Assembly (NCBI GenBank): GCA_038238115.1 | Contig: JBBRYB010000115.1 | Location: 1-7,947, forward strand | Reading direction: 5' to 3' | DNA length: 7,947 nucleotides | Source of the DNA: JBBRYB01 sp038238115 | GTDB lineage: Bacteria; Actinomycetota; Actinomycetes; Propionibacteriales; Nocardioidaceae | In this document: piece after piece, positions 1 through 5,883 of the stretch | Layout: the number at the start of each line of letters is the position of its first letter | Position numbering within the stretch: the stretch's first letter is position 1 | Program-made: the position numbers and the translations under genes | Notes under the pieces: generated by a model | The model's database searches: none | The model's input: the letters and a program-made list of their open reading frames with translations, nothing else | Told to the model about the DNA's origin: nothing

Positions 1-297
1 ATGGCGCCGGCGGATCGTGCCCTCGCCGAGCGCGTGCATGTGACGGTGACGGCGACCGCTCCCGAGCTGTCGCCGAAGACGTGGTACGGGATGCCGGCCT
101 ATACGAACGCGGACGGCAAGATCGTCGTCTTCTTCCAGGACGCCGGCAAGTTCGGCTACCGGTACTCGACCCTTGGCTTCCAGGACGCGGCGAGCCTCGA
201 CGACGGCGACCTGTGGCCGGTGTCGTACGCGCTCCAGAAGTGGAGCCCCGCGGTAGAGAAGAAGGTCGTCGAGCTGGTGCAGGCGGCGACCTCCTGA
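1..297 (+). CDS. DUF1801 domain protein, 3' part (5' end outside window)
   Basis: The 98 residues seen match the C-terminal two thirds of a DUF1801 (YdhG-type) protein. The signature segment is SPKTWYGMPAY (about residues 24-34), followed by VVFFQDAGKFGYRYSTLGF and a DLWPVSYALQKW stretch. Family members usually have another 25-40 residues before the APADRALAERVH segment, so the ATG at position 1 is almost certainly an internal methionine codon and the gene is cut by the window edge. The stop is TGA at 295-297. DUF1801 proteins are small cytoplasmic proteins, sometimes described as iron-chaperone-like; no enzymatic role is established, and nothing here indicates a substrate. The next gene on the same strand starts 87 nt downstream. 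I am sure of the family and unsure of the function. Confidence 0.85.
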   Translation: MAPADRALAERVHVTVTATAPELSPKTWYGMPAYTNADGKIVVFFQDAGKFGYRYSTLGFQDAASLDDGDLWPVSYALQKWSPAVEKKVVELVQAATS

Positions 298-319
298 CCG
301 CAACCCCCGAGGGGCCGTC

Positions 320-391
320 GAGGGCTCCCCGTACGACATCGAGGACAAGAAGCACTTCGTGATGCGCACGACGGTCGCACCCGCATGCTGA
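320..391 (+). pseudogene. possible short coding relic between two genes
   Basis: Between the DUF1801 stop and the next start, one frame beginning at 320 reads EGSPYDIEDKKHFVMRTTV and then runs to a TGA at 389-391. It has the acidic and lysine-rich composition and GC-ending codons of a real actinobacterial protein, unlike the flanking nucleotides. It has no convincing start codon or ribosome binding site and overlaps the start of the next gene. It may be the tail or core of a decayed gene, or chance. I do not recognise the family. Confidence 0.2.
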
Positions 392-1086
392 CGGGGGAGC
401 AAATCACCGAGGCCAACCTGGCTGACTGGCGCAAGCAAGGTCAGGGACTACATGCCCGCTACCTGGTCGACGACTTCGGCACCGGGGTGCGCTTCGTCGC
501 CGCAGTGGGCGAGGCCGGCGACGCGCTCAGCCACCACCCGCGCGTGACGATGGGCGAGGGGTACGTCGATCTCAAGCTACTCAGCGACGACGCCGTCTAC
601 CGCGACGACGAGGGAACCGAGCACGTCGTCGACTGGGTGACCCAGAAGGACGTCGACCTCGCGCGCCGGATCACCGAGATCGCCGCCGAGCACGCGGTCG
701 ACGCCGACCCGGCCTCGATCACCGCGATCGAGCTCGCCCTCGACACGGCGCACGCCGCGACGATCGCCCCGGTGTGGGCCGCCCTGCTGACCGGGAGCAC
801 TGAGGCCCGGGGCCGCGGGACCATCGGCGACGACGTCCGGGACGCCACGGAACGGGTACCGATCCTGTGGTTCCAGGACACCGAGGACCACGAGACCCCG
901 CGTCAGCGGTTCCATCTCGACGTCCAGGTGCCGTACGACGTTGCCGAGCAACGGATTGCTGCGGCGGTGGCCGCGGGCGCCGTGATCGTCGATGACAGTA
1001 GGGCACCGTGGACCACCGTTATCGCCGACCAGGACGGCAACAAGGCGTGCGTTGGGACGATGCAGCCTCCGCCGCAGGAACGGTGA
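385..1086 (+). CDS. pterin-4a-carbinolamine dehydratase-like / VOC domain fusion protein
   Basis: This 233-residue protein has two domains. Residues 1-105 resemble pterin-4a-carbinolamine dehydratase (PCD), the enzyme that dehydrates 4a-hydroxytetrahydrobiopterin: it has the LTGEQI start, an F-x-x-A-V strand, the HHP motif at residues 50-52 and a TQKDVDLARRI helix whose D89 fits the family's conserved Asp. The aromatic residue usual after HHP is replaced by Val, and the usual TH pair before the last helix is not clearly present. Dehydratase activity is therefore uncertain. Residues 112-229 form a VOC (glyoxalase-like) domain with IELALDTA at the start, RFHLDVQVP in the middle and VIADQDGNKACV at the end. 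MLTGEQIT is the usual family start, so ATG 385 is kept although no Shine-Dalgarno sequence precedes it. The gene converges on a two-domain VOC gene 4 nt away. The metabolite handled by the VOC half is unknown. A cytoplasmic location is likely. Confidence 0.85.
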   Translation: MLTGEQITEANLADWRKQGQGLHARYLVDDFGTGVRFVAAVGEAGDALSHHPRVTMGEGYVDLKLLSDDAVYRDDEGTEHVVDWVTQKDVDLARRITEIAAEHAVDADPASITAIELALDTAHAATIAPVWAALLTGSTEARGRGTIGDDVRDATERVPILWFQDTEDHETPRQRFHLDVQVPYDVAEQRIAAAVAAGAVIVDDSRAPWTTVIADQDGNKACVGTMQPPPQER

Positions 1087-1092
1087 CCCGTT
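1079..1092. terminator. small inverted repeat spanning both convergent stop codons
   Basis: AACGG at 1079-1083 and CCGTT at 1088-1092 form a perfect 5-bp stem with a 4-nt loop. The TGA of the upstream gene is 1084-1086 and the TAA of the opposing gene is 1091-1093. The stem could slow polymerase from both sides, but it is short and has no T tract. It may be only a chance repeat at a very tight convergent junction. Confidence 0.2.
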
Positions 1093-1813
1093 ATCGAGGG
1101 GTCAAGACACAGAACTCATGGCCATCGGGATCGGCCATCACCACCCAGCTGACCTCGCCCTGGCCGATGTCGATCCGAGTCGCCCCGAGGGAGACGAGAC
1201 GGTGGACCTCAGCTTGCTGATCACCGTCGACAGGCGGAGCAAGATCGAGATGCAGCCGGTTCTTCCCGGTCTTCGGCACCAGGGGCGGACCGCCCCACGT
1301 GATCTTCGGACCGCCGCGCGGCGAGCGGATCGCGGTCTCTTGGTCCTGGTCCCAGACCAACGGCCAGCCCAGCGCCTCGCTCCAGAAGTACCCGACGTCC
1401 TGCGAACCGTCACACGCAAGCGCTCCGATGAATCCGCAGTCAGCAAGGAAGTTGTTGCCAGGCTCGATGACACAGAACTCATTGCCTTCGGGGTCGGCGA
1501 GCACCACATGGCCCTCCTCCGGGCGTTGACCGACGTCGATGTGCCGGGCGCCGAGTCGCAGCGACCTGCCCACCGTCTGCTGCTGGTCCTCCAGCGAGGT
1601 GCTCGTCAGATCGAAGTGCATCTGGTTCTGGCCCGCCTTCTGCTCCAGGGTCGAAAGGAACCGGATCCGGAACCCGGTGTCATCGCTCGGCAGCAGCGCG
1701 ATGCCGTCGTGGGGACTTTCGGCCAACTCCCAGCCCAGCACGCCGGCCCAGAACCGCGCGAGACGGACCGGGTCGTGTGCATCGAAGCAAAGCGCGAATA
1801 GGTCAGAAGTCAT
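1091..1813 (-). CDS. two-domain VOC (glyoxalase-like) family protein
   Basis: The protein consists of two related VOC domains, residues about 3-117 and 128-239 counted from the chosen start. The halves repeat the same landmarks: RFWAGVLGWEL and YFWSEALGWPL, QMHFDLT and RLHLDLA, LGARHIDVGQ and LGATRIDIGQ, ADPEGNEFCVIEP and ADPDGHEFCVLTP. This is the layout of Glyoxalase_6-type paired VOC proteins, in which the two domains together make one metal- or ligand-binding cup. The substrate cannot be predicted. There are two in-frame starts. ATG 1825 has GGAG immediately against it with no spacer. ATG 1813 (MTSDLFALCFD) has GGAG four nt upstream and begins where related proteins begin, so I prefer it. 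The gene converges on the PCD-VOC fusion, so two different VOC proteins sit end to end. No signal peptide is seen; the protein is likely cytoplasmic. Confidence 0.88.
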   Translation of the reverse strand: MTSDLFALCFDAHDPVRLARFWAGVLGWELAESPHDGIALLPSDDTGFRIRFLSTLEQKAGQNQMHFDLTSTSLEDQQQTVGRSLRLGARHIDVGQRPEEGHVVLADPEGNEFCVIEPGNNFLADCGFIGALACDGSQDVGYFWSEALGWPLVWDQDQETAIRSPRGGPKITWGGPPLVPKTGKNRLHLDLAPPVDGDQQAEVHRLVSLGATRIDIGQGEVSWVVMADPDGHEFCVLTPR

Positions 1814-1882
1814 CCCGCTCCGCATCTCCGATCTGCTGAGTCACAGCAACTGACAGGGCACGTCCTCCCTGCCCGTAAGGAA

Positions 1883-1911
1883 ACGCTAGGCACTCGGGGA
1901 CAGCCAGGCAA
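1883..1911 (-). promoter_or_regulatory. candidate promoter of the two-domain VOC gene
   Basis: Read on the minus strand there is TTGCCT (plus 1906-1911), a 17-nt spacer, then TAGCGT (plus 1883-1888), which fits an actinobacterial housekeeping promoter (TTGNCN / TANNNT). Transcription would start near 1876, leaving a leader of about 60 nt. The leader contains a small hairpin, TGCTG-AGTCA-CAGCA, at 1833-1847. Prediction by eye only. Confidence 0.35.
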
Positions 1912-2000
1912 CGTGAATCAAGTCGGAGGGCGACGCTCCCAGCCAGGCGGCCAAGGGCATCGCTACGACCTCTCGGGCAGGTTCGTGAGCGGTGGCCGAG

Positions 2001-2864
2001 TCAACGCCCGGAGATGACCGCCTCGAGGACGGAGCGGGCTGATGTGGGCGGGTGACCAATGACCGCTTCCAGCAAGGGATCGGTGACTGCGAACTCGCCT
2101 GCTCGGGCTGCGCGGAACATGCCGAGCGTGAAGTCGGCGGCCGGTGCGGGCATTCCACGTGCCATCGCTGCTGCCTTCCAATCGTCGTCGGCGGCGACGA
2201 CGCGTTCGATGGTGCGGCCCGTGATGTCGCTGAGGATGCCAGCCACATCTTCGAACGTGAGCATCTCCGGGGCGGTCAGCGGCGCGGTGACGCCATCGAC
2301 GACATCGTCTGCAACCAGCGAGGTCGCGGCGGCTTCGGCCAGGTCCGCATGGGCGGTCCAGGACACCGGGCCGTCTCGAGGCACGACGAGGCGCCCCGTT
2401 TCGAGGGCGGGACCGATGTGATGGCCGAGCGTGGTGGCGTAGAACCCGTTACGCAGCGCCGTGAAAGGAACGCCGGTCTGCTGCAGGTACTCTTCGGTCG
2501 CGGCGTGGGTGATCTGCGGGGGGAACAGCGAGCTGTTCGACGCAGCCTGGTGACTCGTATAGAGGATGCGCCTCGCCCCCGCCGCACGCGCAGCGTCGAT
2601 CGCGGCGATGTTCGCCTCGACTGCGGAACCGCCGCGGATGGCAGCGGAGATGACCAGGACTTGATCCGCGCCCTCGAACGCGTGCTCGAGGGTGGCTGGG
2701 GCGGTGAAGTCCCCTGACCGGACCCGCACGCCACGCTCGGTCAGCGACGCGGCCTTCGCCACGTCGCGGACGCTGACGCCCACGGTGTGCGCGGGAACGC
2801 GGGTGAGCAGGCATTCGACGATTCGAGATCCGAGCTGGCCGGTGGCCCCGGTAACGATGATCAT
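2001..2864 (-). CDS. NmrA/QOR2-like NAD(P)-binding oxidoreductase
   Basis: This 287-residue protein is an atypical short-chain dehydrogenase of the NmrA / NAD(P)H:quinone oxidoreductase type 2 group (the E. coli YtfG/QorB relatives). MIIVTGATGQLGSRIVE gives a Rossmann GxxGxxG loop at residues 6-12, and R33 in SVRD after strand 2 suggests a preference for NADP(H). ILYTSHQAA (about 100-108), the conserved FTALRNGFYATTL (about 134-146) and the C-terminal GHPPTSARSVLE are typical of this group. Length matches the family. The likely role is a cytoplasmic reductase or redox sensor acting on quinone-like or electrophilic compounds; the substrate is unknown. The start is ATG 2862-2864 with GGGAG four nt upstream (plus 2869-2873). 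The gene is divergent from a tetR gene with a 90-bp gap carrying repeated half-sites, so repression by that TetR protein and induction by a ligand or substrate of this enzyme is the natural inference. Confidence 0.9.
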   Translation of the reverse strand: MIIVTGATGQLGSRIVECLLTRVPAHTVGVSVRDVAKAASLTERGVRVRSGDFTAPATLEHAFEGADQVLVISAAIRGGSAVEANIAAIDAARAAGARRILYTSHQAASNSSLFPPQITHAATEEYLQQTGVPFTALRNGFYATTLGHHIGPALETGRLVVPRDGPVSWTAHADLAEAAATSLVADDVVDGVTAPLTAPEMLTFEDVAGILSDITGRTIERVVAADDDWKAAAMARGMPAPAADFTLGMFRAARAGEFAVTDPLLEAVIGHPPTSARSVLEAVISGR

Positions 2865-2886
2865 GATTCTCCCGACGATGGCGTTT

Positions 2887-2951
2887 CCAACGATAGTGCG
2901 GTCACGCTAGCACAGATACTATCGATGACAGCATCTGAGTGTTATCGTTGA
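2887..2951. promoter_or_regulatory. three TATCGNTGR half-sites: probable TetR operator region
   Basis: The divergent spacer holds three copies of a 9-bp word. Reading 5'-3', TATCGTTGG lies on the minus strand at 2887-2895, TATCGATGA on the plus strand at 2920-2928, and TATCGTTGA on the plus strand at 2943-2951. The first two also form a 7-bp inverted repeat, CGATAGT (2891-2897) with ACTATCG (2918-2924). The first and third form an 8-bp inverted repeat, CAACGATA with TATCGTTG. The third copy covers the apparent tetR -10 box. The first two flank TAGCGT (minus strand, plus 2904-2909), a possible -10 box for the oxidoreductase. This is the expected layout for one regulator controlling both genes. 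Confidence 0.6.
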
Positions 2952-2955
2952 GTCG
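2943..2955 (+). promoter_or_regulatory. candidate tetR -10 box and leaderless start
   Basis: TATCGT at 2943-2948 fits TANNNT, and six nt later comes GTG at 2955, where transcription would be expected to begin. No Shine-Dalgarno sequence precedes the GTG, which supports a leaderless mRNA. No good -35 box is visible at the usual distance. Confidence 0.4.
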
Positions 2956-3677
2956 TGACGCGAGCGAAACCAGCGGATGCTCGGGAAGGCGCCCGATCGA
3001 AGATCGTTGACGCCGCGTCACGGCTGCTGCATGCCGAAGGGGCGCAAGCAGTCACCACCCGCGCCGTCGCGCGGGCGGCAGGTGTGCAGGCTCCGACCAT
3101 CTATCGGCTGTTCGGCGACAAGGACGGTCTGATCGATGCAGTGGCCGAGCACGTCATGGCGACTTACGTCACCGACAAGTCGGCAGCGGCAGCCCGAGCC
3201 GACAGCGATCCCGTGGCGGACCTTCGGACCGCCTGGCAGATGCATGTGCAGTTCGGTTTGGCGAATGCCGAGCTCTACGCGCTGCTCAACACTCCGGGCC
3301 GCGGCACTCGCTCGCCAGCGACGCTCGCAGGCATCGACGTGCTCCGGACGCGCGTACGACGAATCGCCGCGGCCGGGCTCCTGCGCGTCGATGAGCAACG
3401 GGCTCTCGACGTCATTCATGCCGCAGGGGCTGGAACCGTGCTGGCCCTGCTCAGTGGGCCTGCTCATGAGCGCGACCCCGCCCTGTCCGAAGCAATGTTC
3501 GACATCGTGGCCAGCGGCATCCTCGCGACAGCGCCCGCCACACCAGACACCAACGTGAGCACTATCGCGGTCACGTTCATGACCGCACTGCCCGATCTCC
3601 CAACGCTCACCGATGCCGAGCGAACGCTCATGGCCGAATGGGTTGCACGAGCCCTCACCCGCCTTCGGCAGCCGTAA
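2955..3677 (+). CDS. TetR/AcrR family transcriptional regulator
   Basis: This 240-residue protein has the classic TetR N-terminal DNA-binding domain. RSKIVDAASRLLHAEGAQAV forms helix 1, TTRAVARAAGVQAPTIYRLF (about residues 34-53) is the helix-turn-helix, and GDKDGLIDAVAEHVM follows as helix 4. The remaining roughly 165 residues are a helical ligand-binding and dimerisation domain without strong motifs, so the inducer cannot be predicted. The start is GTG 2955; it is probably translated from a leaderless transcript. Stop is TAA at 3675-3677. It is divergent from the NmrA-like oxidoreductase, and the shared spacer contains repeated half-sites, one of them over its own -10 box. It therefore most likely represses itself and the oxidoreductase and is released by a small, perhaps quinone-like or oxidant, ligand. 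The family call is secure; the regulon is inferred from position. Confidence 0.93.
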   Translation: MTRAKPADAREGARSKIVDAASRLLHAEGAQAVTTRAVARAAGVQAPTIYRLFGDKDGLIDAVAEHVMATYVTDKSAAAARADSDPVADLRTAWQMHVQFGLANAELYALLNTPGRGTRSPATLAGIDVLRTRVRRIAAAGLLRVDEQRALDVIHAAGAGTVLALLSGPAHERDPALSEAMFDIVASGILATAPATPDTNVSTIAVTFMTALPDLPTLTDAERTLMAEWVARALTRLRQP

Positions 3678-3844
3678 GCCGACCTGCCGCGTGCTCAGGC
3701 TCGCACAACGGTCCGGGCTCAGCCGGTCACGGCAACGCTCGGGACGTGACCCGGGTCGATCACGGTGCAAAGGCGCGCCTTCCAGAACTGAGAGCGGCAT
3801 TATTGCGGACGGCCTCGGGAAGGCCCCGCCTCGTTGGCGGTGGA
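3678..3844. other. non-coding stretch between tetR and the toxin operon
   Basis: I see no gene here. It contains a perfect 10-bp palindrome, GACCCGGGTC, at 3748-3757, and two short adjacent hairpins, GGCCT-N5-AGGCC (about 3811-3825) and CCGCC-N5-GGCGG (3826-3840). Neither hairpin has a T tract. They could act as a weak terminator for tetR, but the evidence is poor. Confidence 0.3.
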
Positions 3845-3877
3845 CCAGCATAACGCGACGCGTTATGCTGGAGGCTG
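3841..3877 (+). promoter_or_regulatory. higBA promoter with a 27-bp palindromic operator
   Basis: CCAGCATAACGCG at 3845-3857 and CGCGTTATGCTGG at 3859-3871 are perfect inverted arms around a single central A (3858). TGGACC (3841-3846), a 17-nt spacer and TATCGT-like TATGCT (3864-3869) make a plausible promoter. The palindrome covers the end of the -35 box, the whole spacer and the -10 box. Transcription would start at about 3876-3877, at the toxin GTG. Palindromes with a TAACG...CGTTA core are typical targets of HigA-family antitoxins, so this is the likely autoregulatory operator of the downstream module. Confidence 0.7.
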
Positions 3878-4158
3878 TGATCAGGTCGTTTCGGGATGCC
3901 GCGACCGAGCGGCTGTGGTCACGCAAGCCTGCCAAGGGGTTTGATCCGCGGATAGAGCGGGTGGCCCTACGGAAGCTGGCGATGTTGGATGCGGCTGAGT
4001 TGCTGGAAGACCTCCGTGTTCCTCCAGGAAACCGCTTGGAAGCGCTGAAGGGAGACCGGGCAGGGCAGCACAGCATCAGGATCAATCAACAGTGGCGGAT
4101 CTGTTTCCTCTGGACCCCGGCCGGCCCAGAGGACGTGGAGATCGTGGACTACCACTAG
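3877..4158 (+). CDS. higB: HigB-like RelE/ParE-family toxin
   Basis: The 93-residue product is a HigB-type (plasmid maintenance killer) toxin of the RelE/ParE fold. These are usually ribosome-associated mRNA-cutting nucleases. It starts IRSFRDAATERLW as family members do. The C-terminal half carries RLEALKGDRAGQHSIRIN, QQWRICFLW, and the closing DVEIVDYH, which supply the conserved Lys, Arg and C-terminal Tyr/His residues of the active site. No catalytic residue appears lost, so it is probably active. I chose GTG 3877 because it gives the family's usual N-terminus and lies seven nt after a TANNNT -10 box. The in-frame ATG at 3865 would add MLEA and lies inside the operator palindrome. The GGAGG at 3870-3874 is too close to the GTG to be a normal ribosome binding site. 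The antitoxin follows after 7 nt, in the toxin-first order typical of higBA. Confidence 0.9.
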   Translation: MIRSFRDAATERLWSRKPAKGFDPRIERVALRKLAMLDAAELLEDLRVPPGNRLEALKGDRAGQHSIRINQQWRICFLWTPAGPEDVEIVDYH

Positions 4159-4165
4159 GAGAGTC

Positions 4166-4459
4166 ATGGCAGTGATCACACCGATTCACCCAGGAGAGGT
4201 GCTCCTGGAAGAGTTTCTCGAGCCGTTGGGCGTGACCCAGCATCACCTGGCAGTATCCATCGGCGTGCCTCCGCGCCGGATCAACGAGATCGTGCACGGC
4301 AAGCGACGCGTCACCGCCGACACGGCACTGCGCCTCGCGCGCTACTTCGGGACGACCGACCGCTTCTGGCTCAACCTACAGACCCGTTTCGACCTGGAAG
4401 TTCAGAAAGACCATCTAGGCGCCAGTCTCGAGGCCATCCGCCCACTCCAGTCGGCCTGA
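4166..4459 (+). CDS. higA: HigA-family antitoxin (XRE helix-turn-helix)
   Basis: This 97-residue protein matches the HigA family of addiction-module antidotes. MAVITPIHPGEVLLEEFLEP is the characteristic N-terminus. LGVTQHHLAVSIGVPPRRINEIVHGKRR (about residues 21-48) is an XRE-type helix-turn-helix, and ALRLARYFGTTDRFWLNLQ plus RFDLE close the domain. It should bind and neutralise the HigB toxin, and bind the 27-bp palindrome upstream of the operon as a dimer to repress transcription. The start is ATG 4166 with AGGAGAG just upstream, overlapping the toxin's stop region, so the two are translated from one message. Length is normal and the frame is intact. It lies beside a decayed integrase on the opposite strand, which suggests the module came in with a mobile element. 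Confidence 0.92.
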   Translation: MAVITPIHPGEVLLEEFLEPLGVTQHHLAVSIGVPPRRINEIVHGKRRVTADTALRLARYFGTTDRFWLNLQTRFDLEVQKDHLGASLEAIRPLQSA

Positions 4460-4587
4460 TGGGACATCCGATTGTGGCGACACGGCCAGGAGGAAGCAAG
4501 GTTCGCCCGCTCTGGAGCACGACCCATGCGATGTCGTCCGCTGCGGCGCCCGTGGCTCCAGTCGTGCCGGGATAGGCGAGCGGGTCG
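4460..4587. other. unassigned stretch between higA and the integrase relic
   Basis: No recognisable gene or clear terminator is seen. The minus-strand frame of the integrase relic stays open through here without a stop, but its translation (RPARLSRHDWSHGRR and onward) no longer resembles an integrase. The natural stop of that gene was probably lost or shifted near 4588. Confidence 0.3.
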
Positions 4588-4860
4588 GACCCCGGCCACA
4601 TAGGCGCGAAGAATGTGGACGCTGTGGCCATCGAGATTGCCGCGGGCACGGCCGTAGTGCTGGGTGATCCGCTGGTCGGCAAGCCGCGCAAGGATTTGGG
4701 CATCGCGCAACGGCACACCCGCGTACAAGGCGTTGGTGATCGCGGCGTCGCGCAACGAGCGCGGGCTGATGTGACGCGGGATACCGGCGGCCTGCCGAGC
4801 AGGTACGCCGGCGTAGACCGACGGGTCGATAGGTATCAGGCCGTCGGTGTGGGCGTCCCG
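4588..4860 (-). pseudogene. C-terminal relic of a tyrosine recombinase / integrase
   Basis: The minus strand from 4860 reads 91 codons that match the C-terminal end of actinobacterial phage-type integrases: RDAHTDGLIPIDPSVYAGV, then HISPRSLRDAAITNALYAGV, PLRDAQILARLADQRITQHY, and GRARGNLDGHSVHILRAYVAGV. The HxxR box, normally (S/P)HSLRH, reads PRSLRD, so the catalytic His is Arg. The later box, normally RHADPRTT, reads RLADQRIT, so that His is lost too. The nucleophilic Tyr in QHYGRAR remains. The N-terminal arm, the core-binding domain and the first catalytic Arg are missing. The relic has no start codon of its own: it begins directly after the stop codon of the lipoprotein gene, in the same frame. 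It is a dead remnant of an integrated element. Confidence 0.8.
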
Positions 4861-5715
4861 TCAGGCGCAGAGGACAGCTTCCCTGGCGGCTGGCCAGCGC
4901 TCCACGTCGCCGGGGTTCTTGTTGTTAGCGACGAGATACGCGGCGGTGCCGTCGGGATGCAGCCACAAGCGGCGACCATCACGCTCGAAGCCGGTATCAA
5001 TTGCCCCCCTCGGCAAATCGCCACCAGCCTGGAATGTCGTGGAGAGATAGTCCGTAAGTTCACCCTTGGTGTCCCGGAGGTACTGCCGCTCGCCGCTCTC
5101 GCCTTCGAGGAGCAGGAACGTGATGTCTTGCCAGTTGCAGTGCTCGGGTCCTTGGAAGGACTGGATCTTCGTGACAGGGACCCGGTTGCCCAAAGCGTCC
5201 TGCCACACCTGGATTCCGAGCGCATCAGTCACCCGCGCAGGAAACTCGGAGGGGTCGCACTGCGCCCACGTCTCGATGCCCCACCCCTCGTGTTCGTTGA
5301 AGTCCCGGATGCCGTCAGCGGCGATGAAGGCGACCTTCGTCTGGCCCCGCACGTCGTACGAGAACAGCACGCGCCCGTTTTCTTCCCGCTCAATCCGGTA
5401 CCCCTCCTCGGGGAGTTGCACGTAGGGCTCCTCGGCGAAGTAGTTCTCCAGGGCCGACGATGCGCTGCCCTGAGCGGACGCCAGGCCGCTGTCGTAATCG
5501 CCGCTGCCTCCCGCGTACGGCTTGGTGTCGCACTCCAACGCGCGCCCCGCTGTCCCCGAGCGCTCCACCACGGATGCGTTACCGGCATGGCTGACGGGCA
5601 GCCGCAACGGACCGGTGTACGGATCATCGACTGGTTCACCTGTCACGACGGGTCCGGGTGTGCCACACCCGGCAAGAACGATCAAGCCCGCCATCCCGCC
5701 TAAACCTCTGCGCAT
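4861..5715 (-). CDS. putative secreted lipoprotein of unknown function
   Basis: From ATG 5715 the product is 284 residues and begins MRRGLGGMAGLIVLAGC, a short Arg-rich and hydrophobic signal peptide ending in a lipobox (L-A-G-C) with Cys17 as the lipidated residue. The mature protein is soluble and acidic. It has no transmembrane segment and no enzyme motif that I recognise. Its C-terminal region (about 200-275), with ITFLLLEGESGERQYLRD, DTGFERDGRRLWLHPDGTAAYLV and VERWPAA, recalls a lipoprotein family common in Nocardioides-like genomes; that is from memory. Upstream in-frame ATGs would add up to 34 residues before the signal peptide, which would spoil its position, so I reject them. No Shine-Dalgarno sequence is evident at 5715. 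The gene stops exactly where the integrase relic begins, so its last codons may differ from those of relatives. Attachment to the outer face of the cytoplasmic membrane is expected. Confidence 0.75.
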   Translation of the reverse strand: MRRGLGGMAGLIVLAGCGTPGPVVTGEPVDDPYTGPLRLPVSHAGNASVVERSGTAGRALECDTKPYAGGSGDYDSGLASAQGSASSALENYFAEEPYVQLPEEGYRIEREENGRVLFSYDVRGQTKVAFIAADGIRDFNEHEGWGIETWAQCDPSEFPARVTDALGIQVWQDALGNRVPVTKIQSFQGPEHCNWQDITFLLLEGESGERQYLRDTKGELTDYLSTTFQAGGDLPRGAIDTGFERDGRRLWLHPDGTAAYLVANNKNPGDVERWPAAREAVLCA

Positions 5716-5849
5716 CGCGAACCATTTGTACGCCACGACCGTTGGACGCGGCAGCAGACACCATGGTTCCAGCGAAGTGCCGTTGCCGGTCATGGCGTCG
5801 GCCCCGTCAGGCCGCACAGCATCATTGTGGGAGCCGAAATGACGCTCGT

Positions 5850-5876
5850 TCGGATCGGTTCGTCACGCGGATCCGA
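5850..5876 (-). terminator. possible terminator downstream of the AHSA1 gene
   Basis: On the minus strand TCGGATC and GATCCGA (plus 5870-5876 and 5850-5856) can pair as a 7-bp stem with a 13-nt loop, starting 8 nt after the AHSA1 gene's stop. It has no T tract and the loop is large, so it is a weak candidate. The rest of the 168-nt gap up to the lipoprotein start shows no other clear signal. Confidence 0.25.
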
Positions 5877-5883
5877 TCGTCGG

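Noticed and set aside
1106..1482. Exact 14-bp direct repeat GACACAGAACTCAT at 1106-1119 and 1469-1482
   Set aside because: It falls on the equivalent EFCV codons of the two VOC domains, so it reflects domain duplication and not a mobile or regulatory repeat.
992..1801. 269-codon open frame on the plus strand
   Set aside because: It is antisense to the two-domain VOC gene, whose repeated domains are unmistakable.
3748..3757. GACCCGGGTC palindrome between tetR and higB as a regulator site
   Set aside because: Ten GC-rich bases are expected by chance fairly often in such DNA, and it overlaps no promoter element I can see.
3018..4085. 355-codon open frame on the minus strand
   Set aside because: It runs antisense to tetR and the toxin gene, crosses the palindromic operator, and its translation is Arg/Ser/Cys-rich with no domain. 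It is a high-GC shadow.
4615..5703. 362-codon open frame on the plus strand
   Set aside because: It is antisense to the lipoprotein and integrase relic. Both of those have recognisable protein features and this frame has none.
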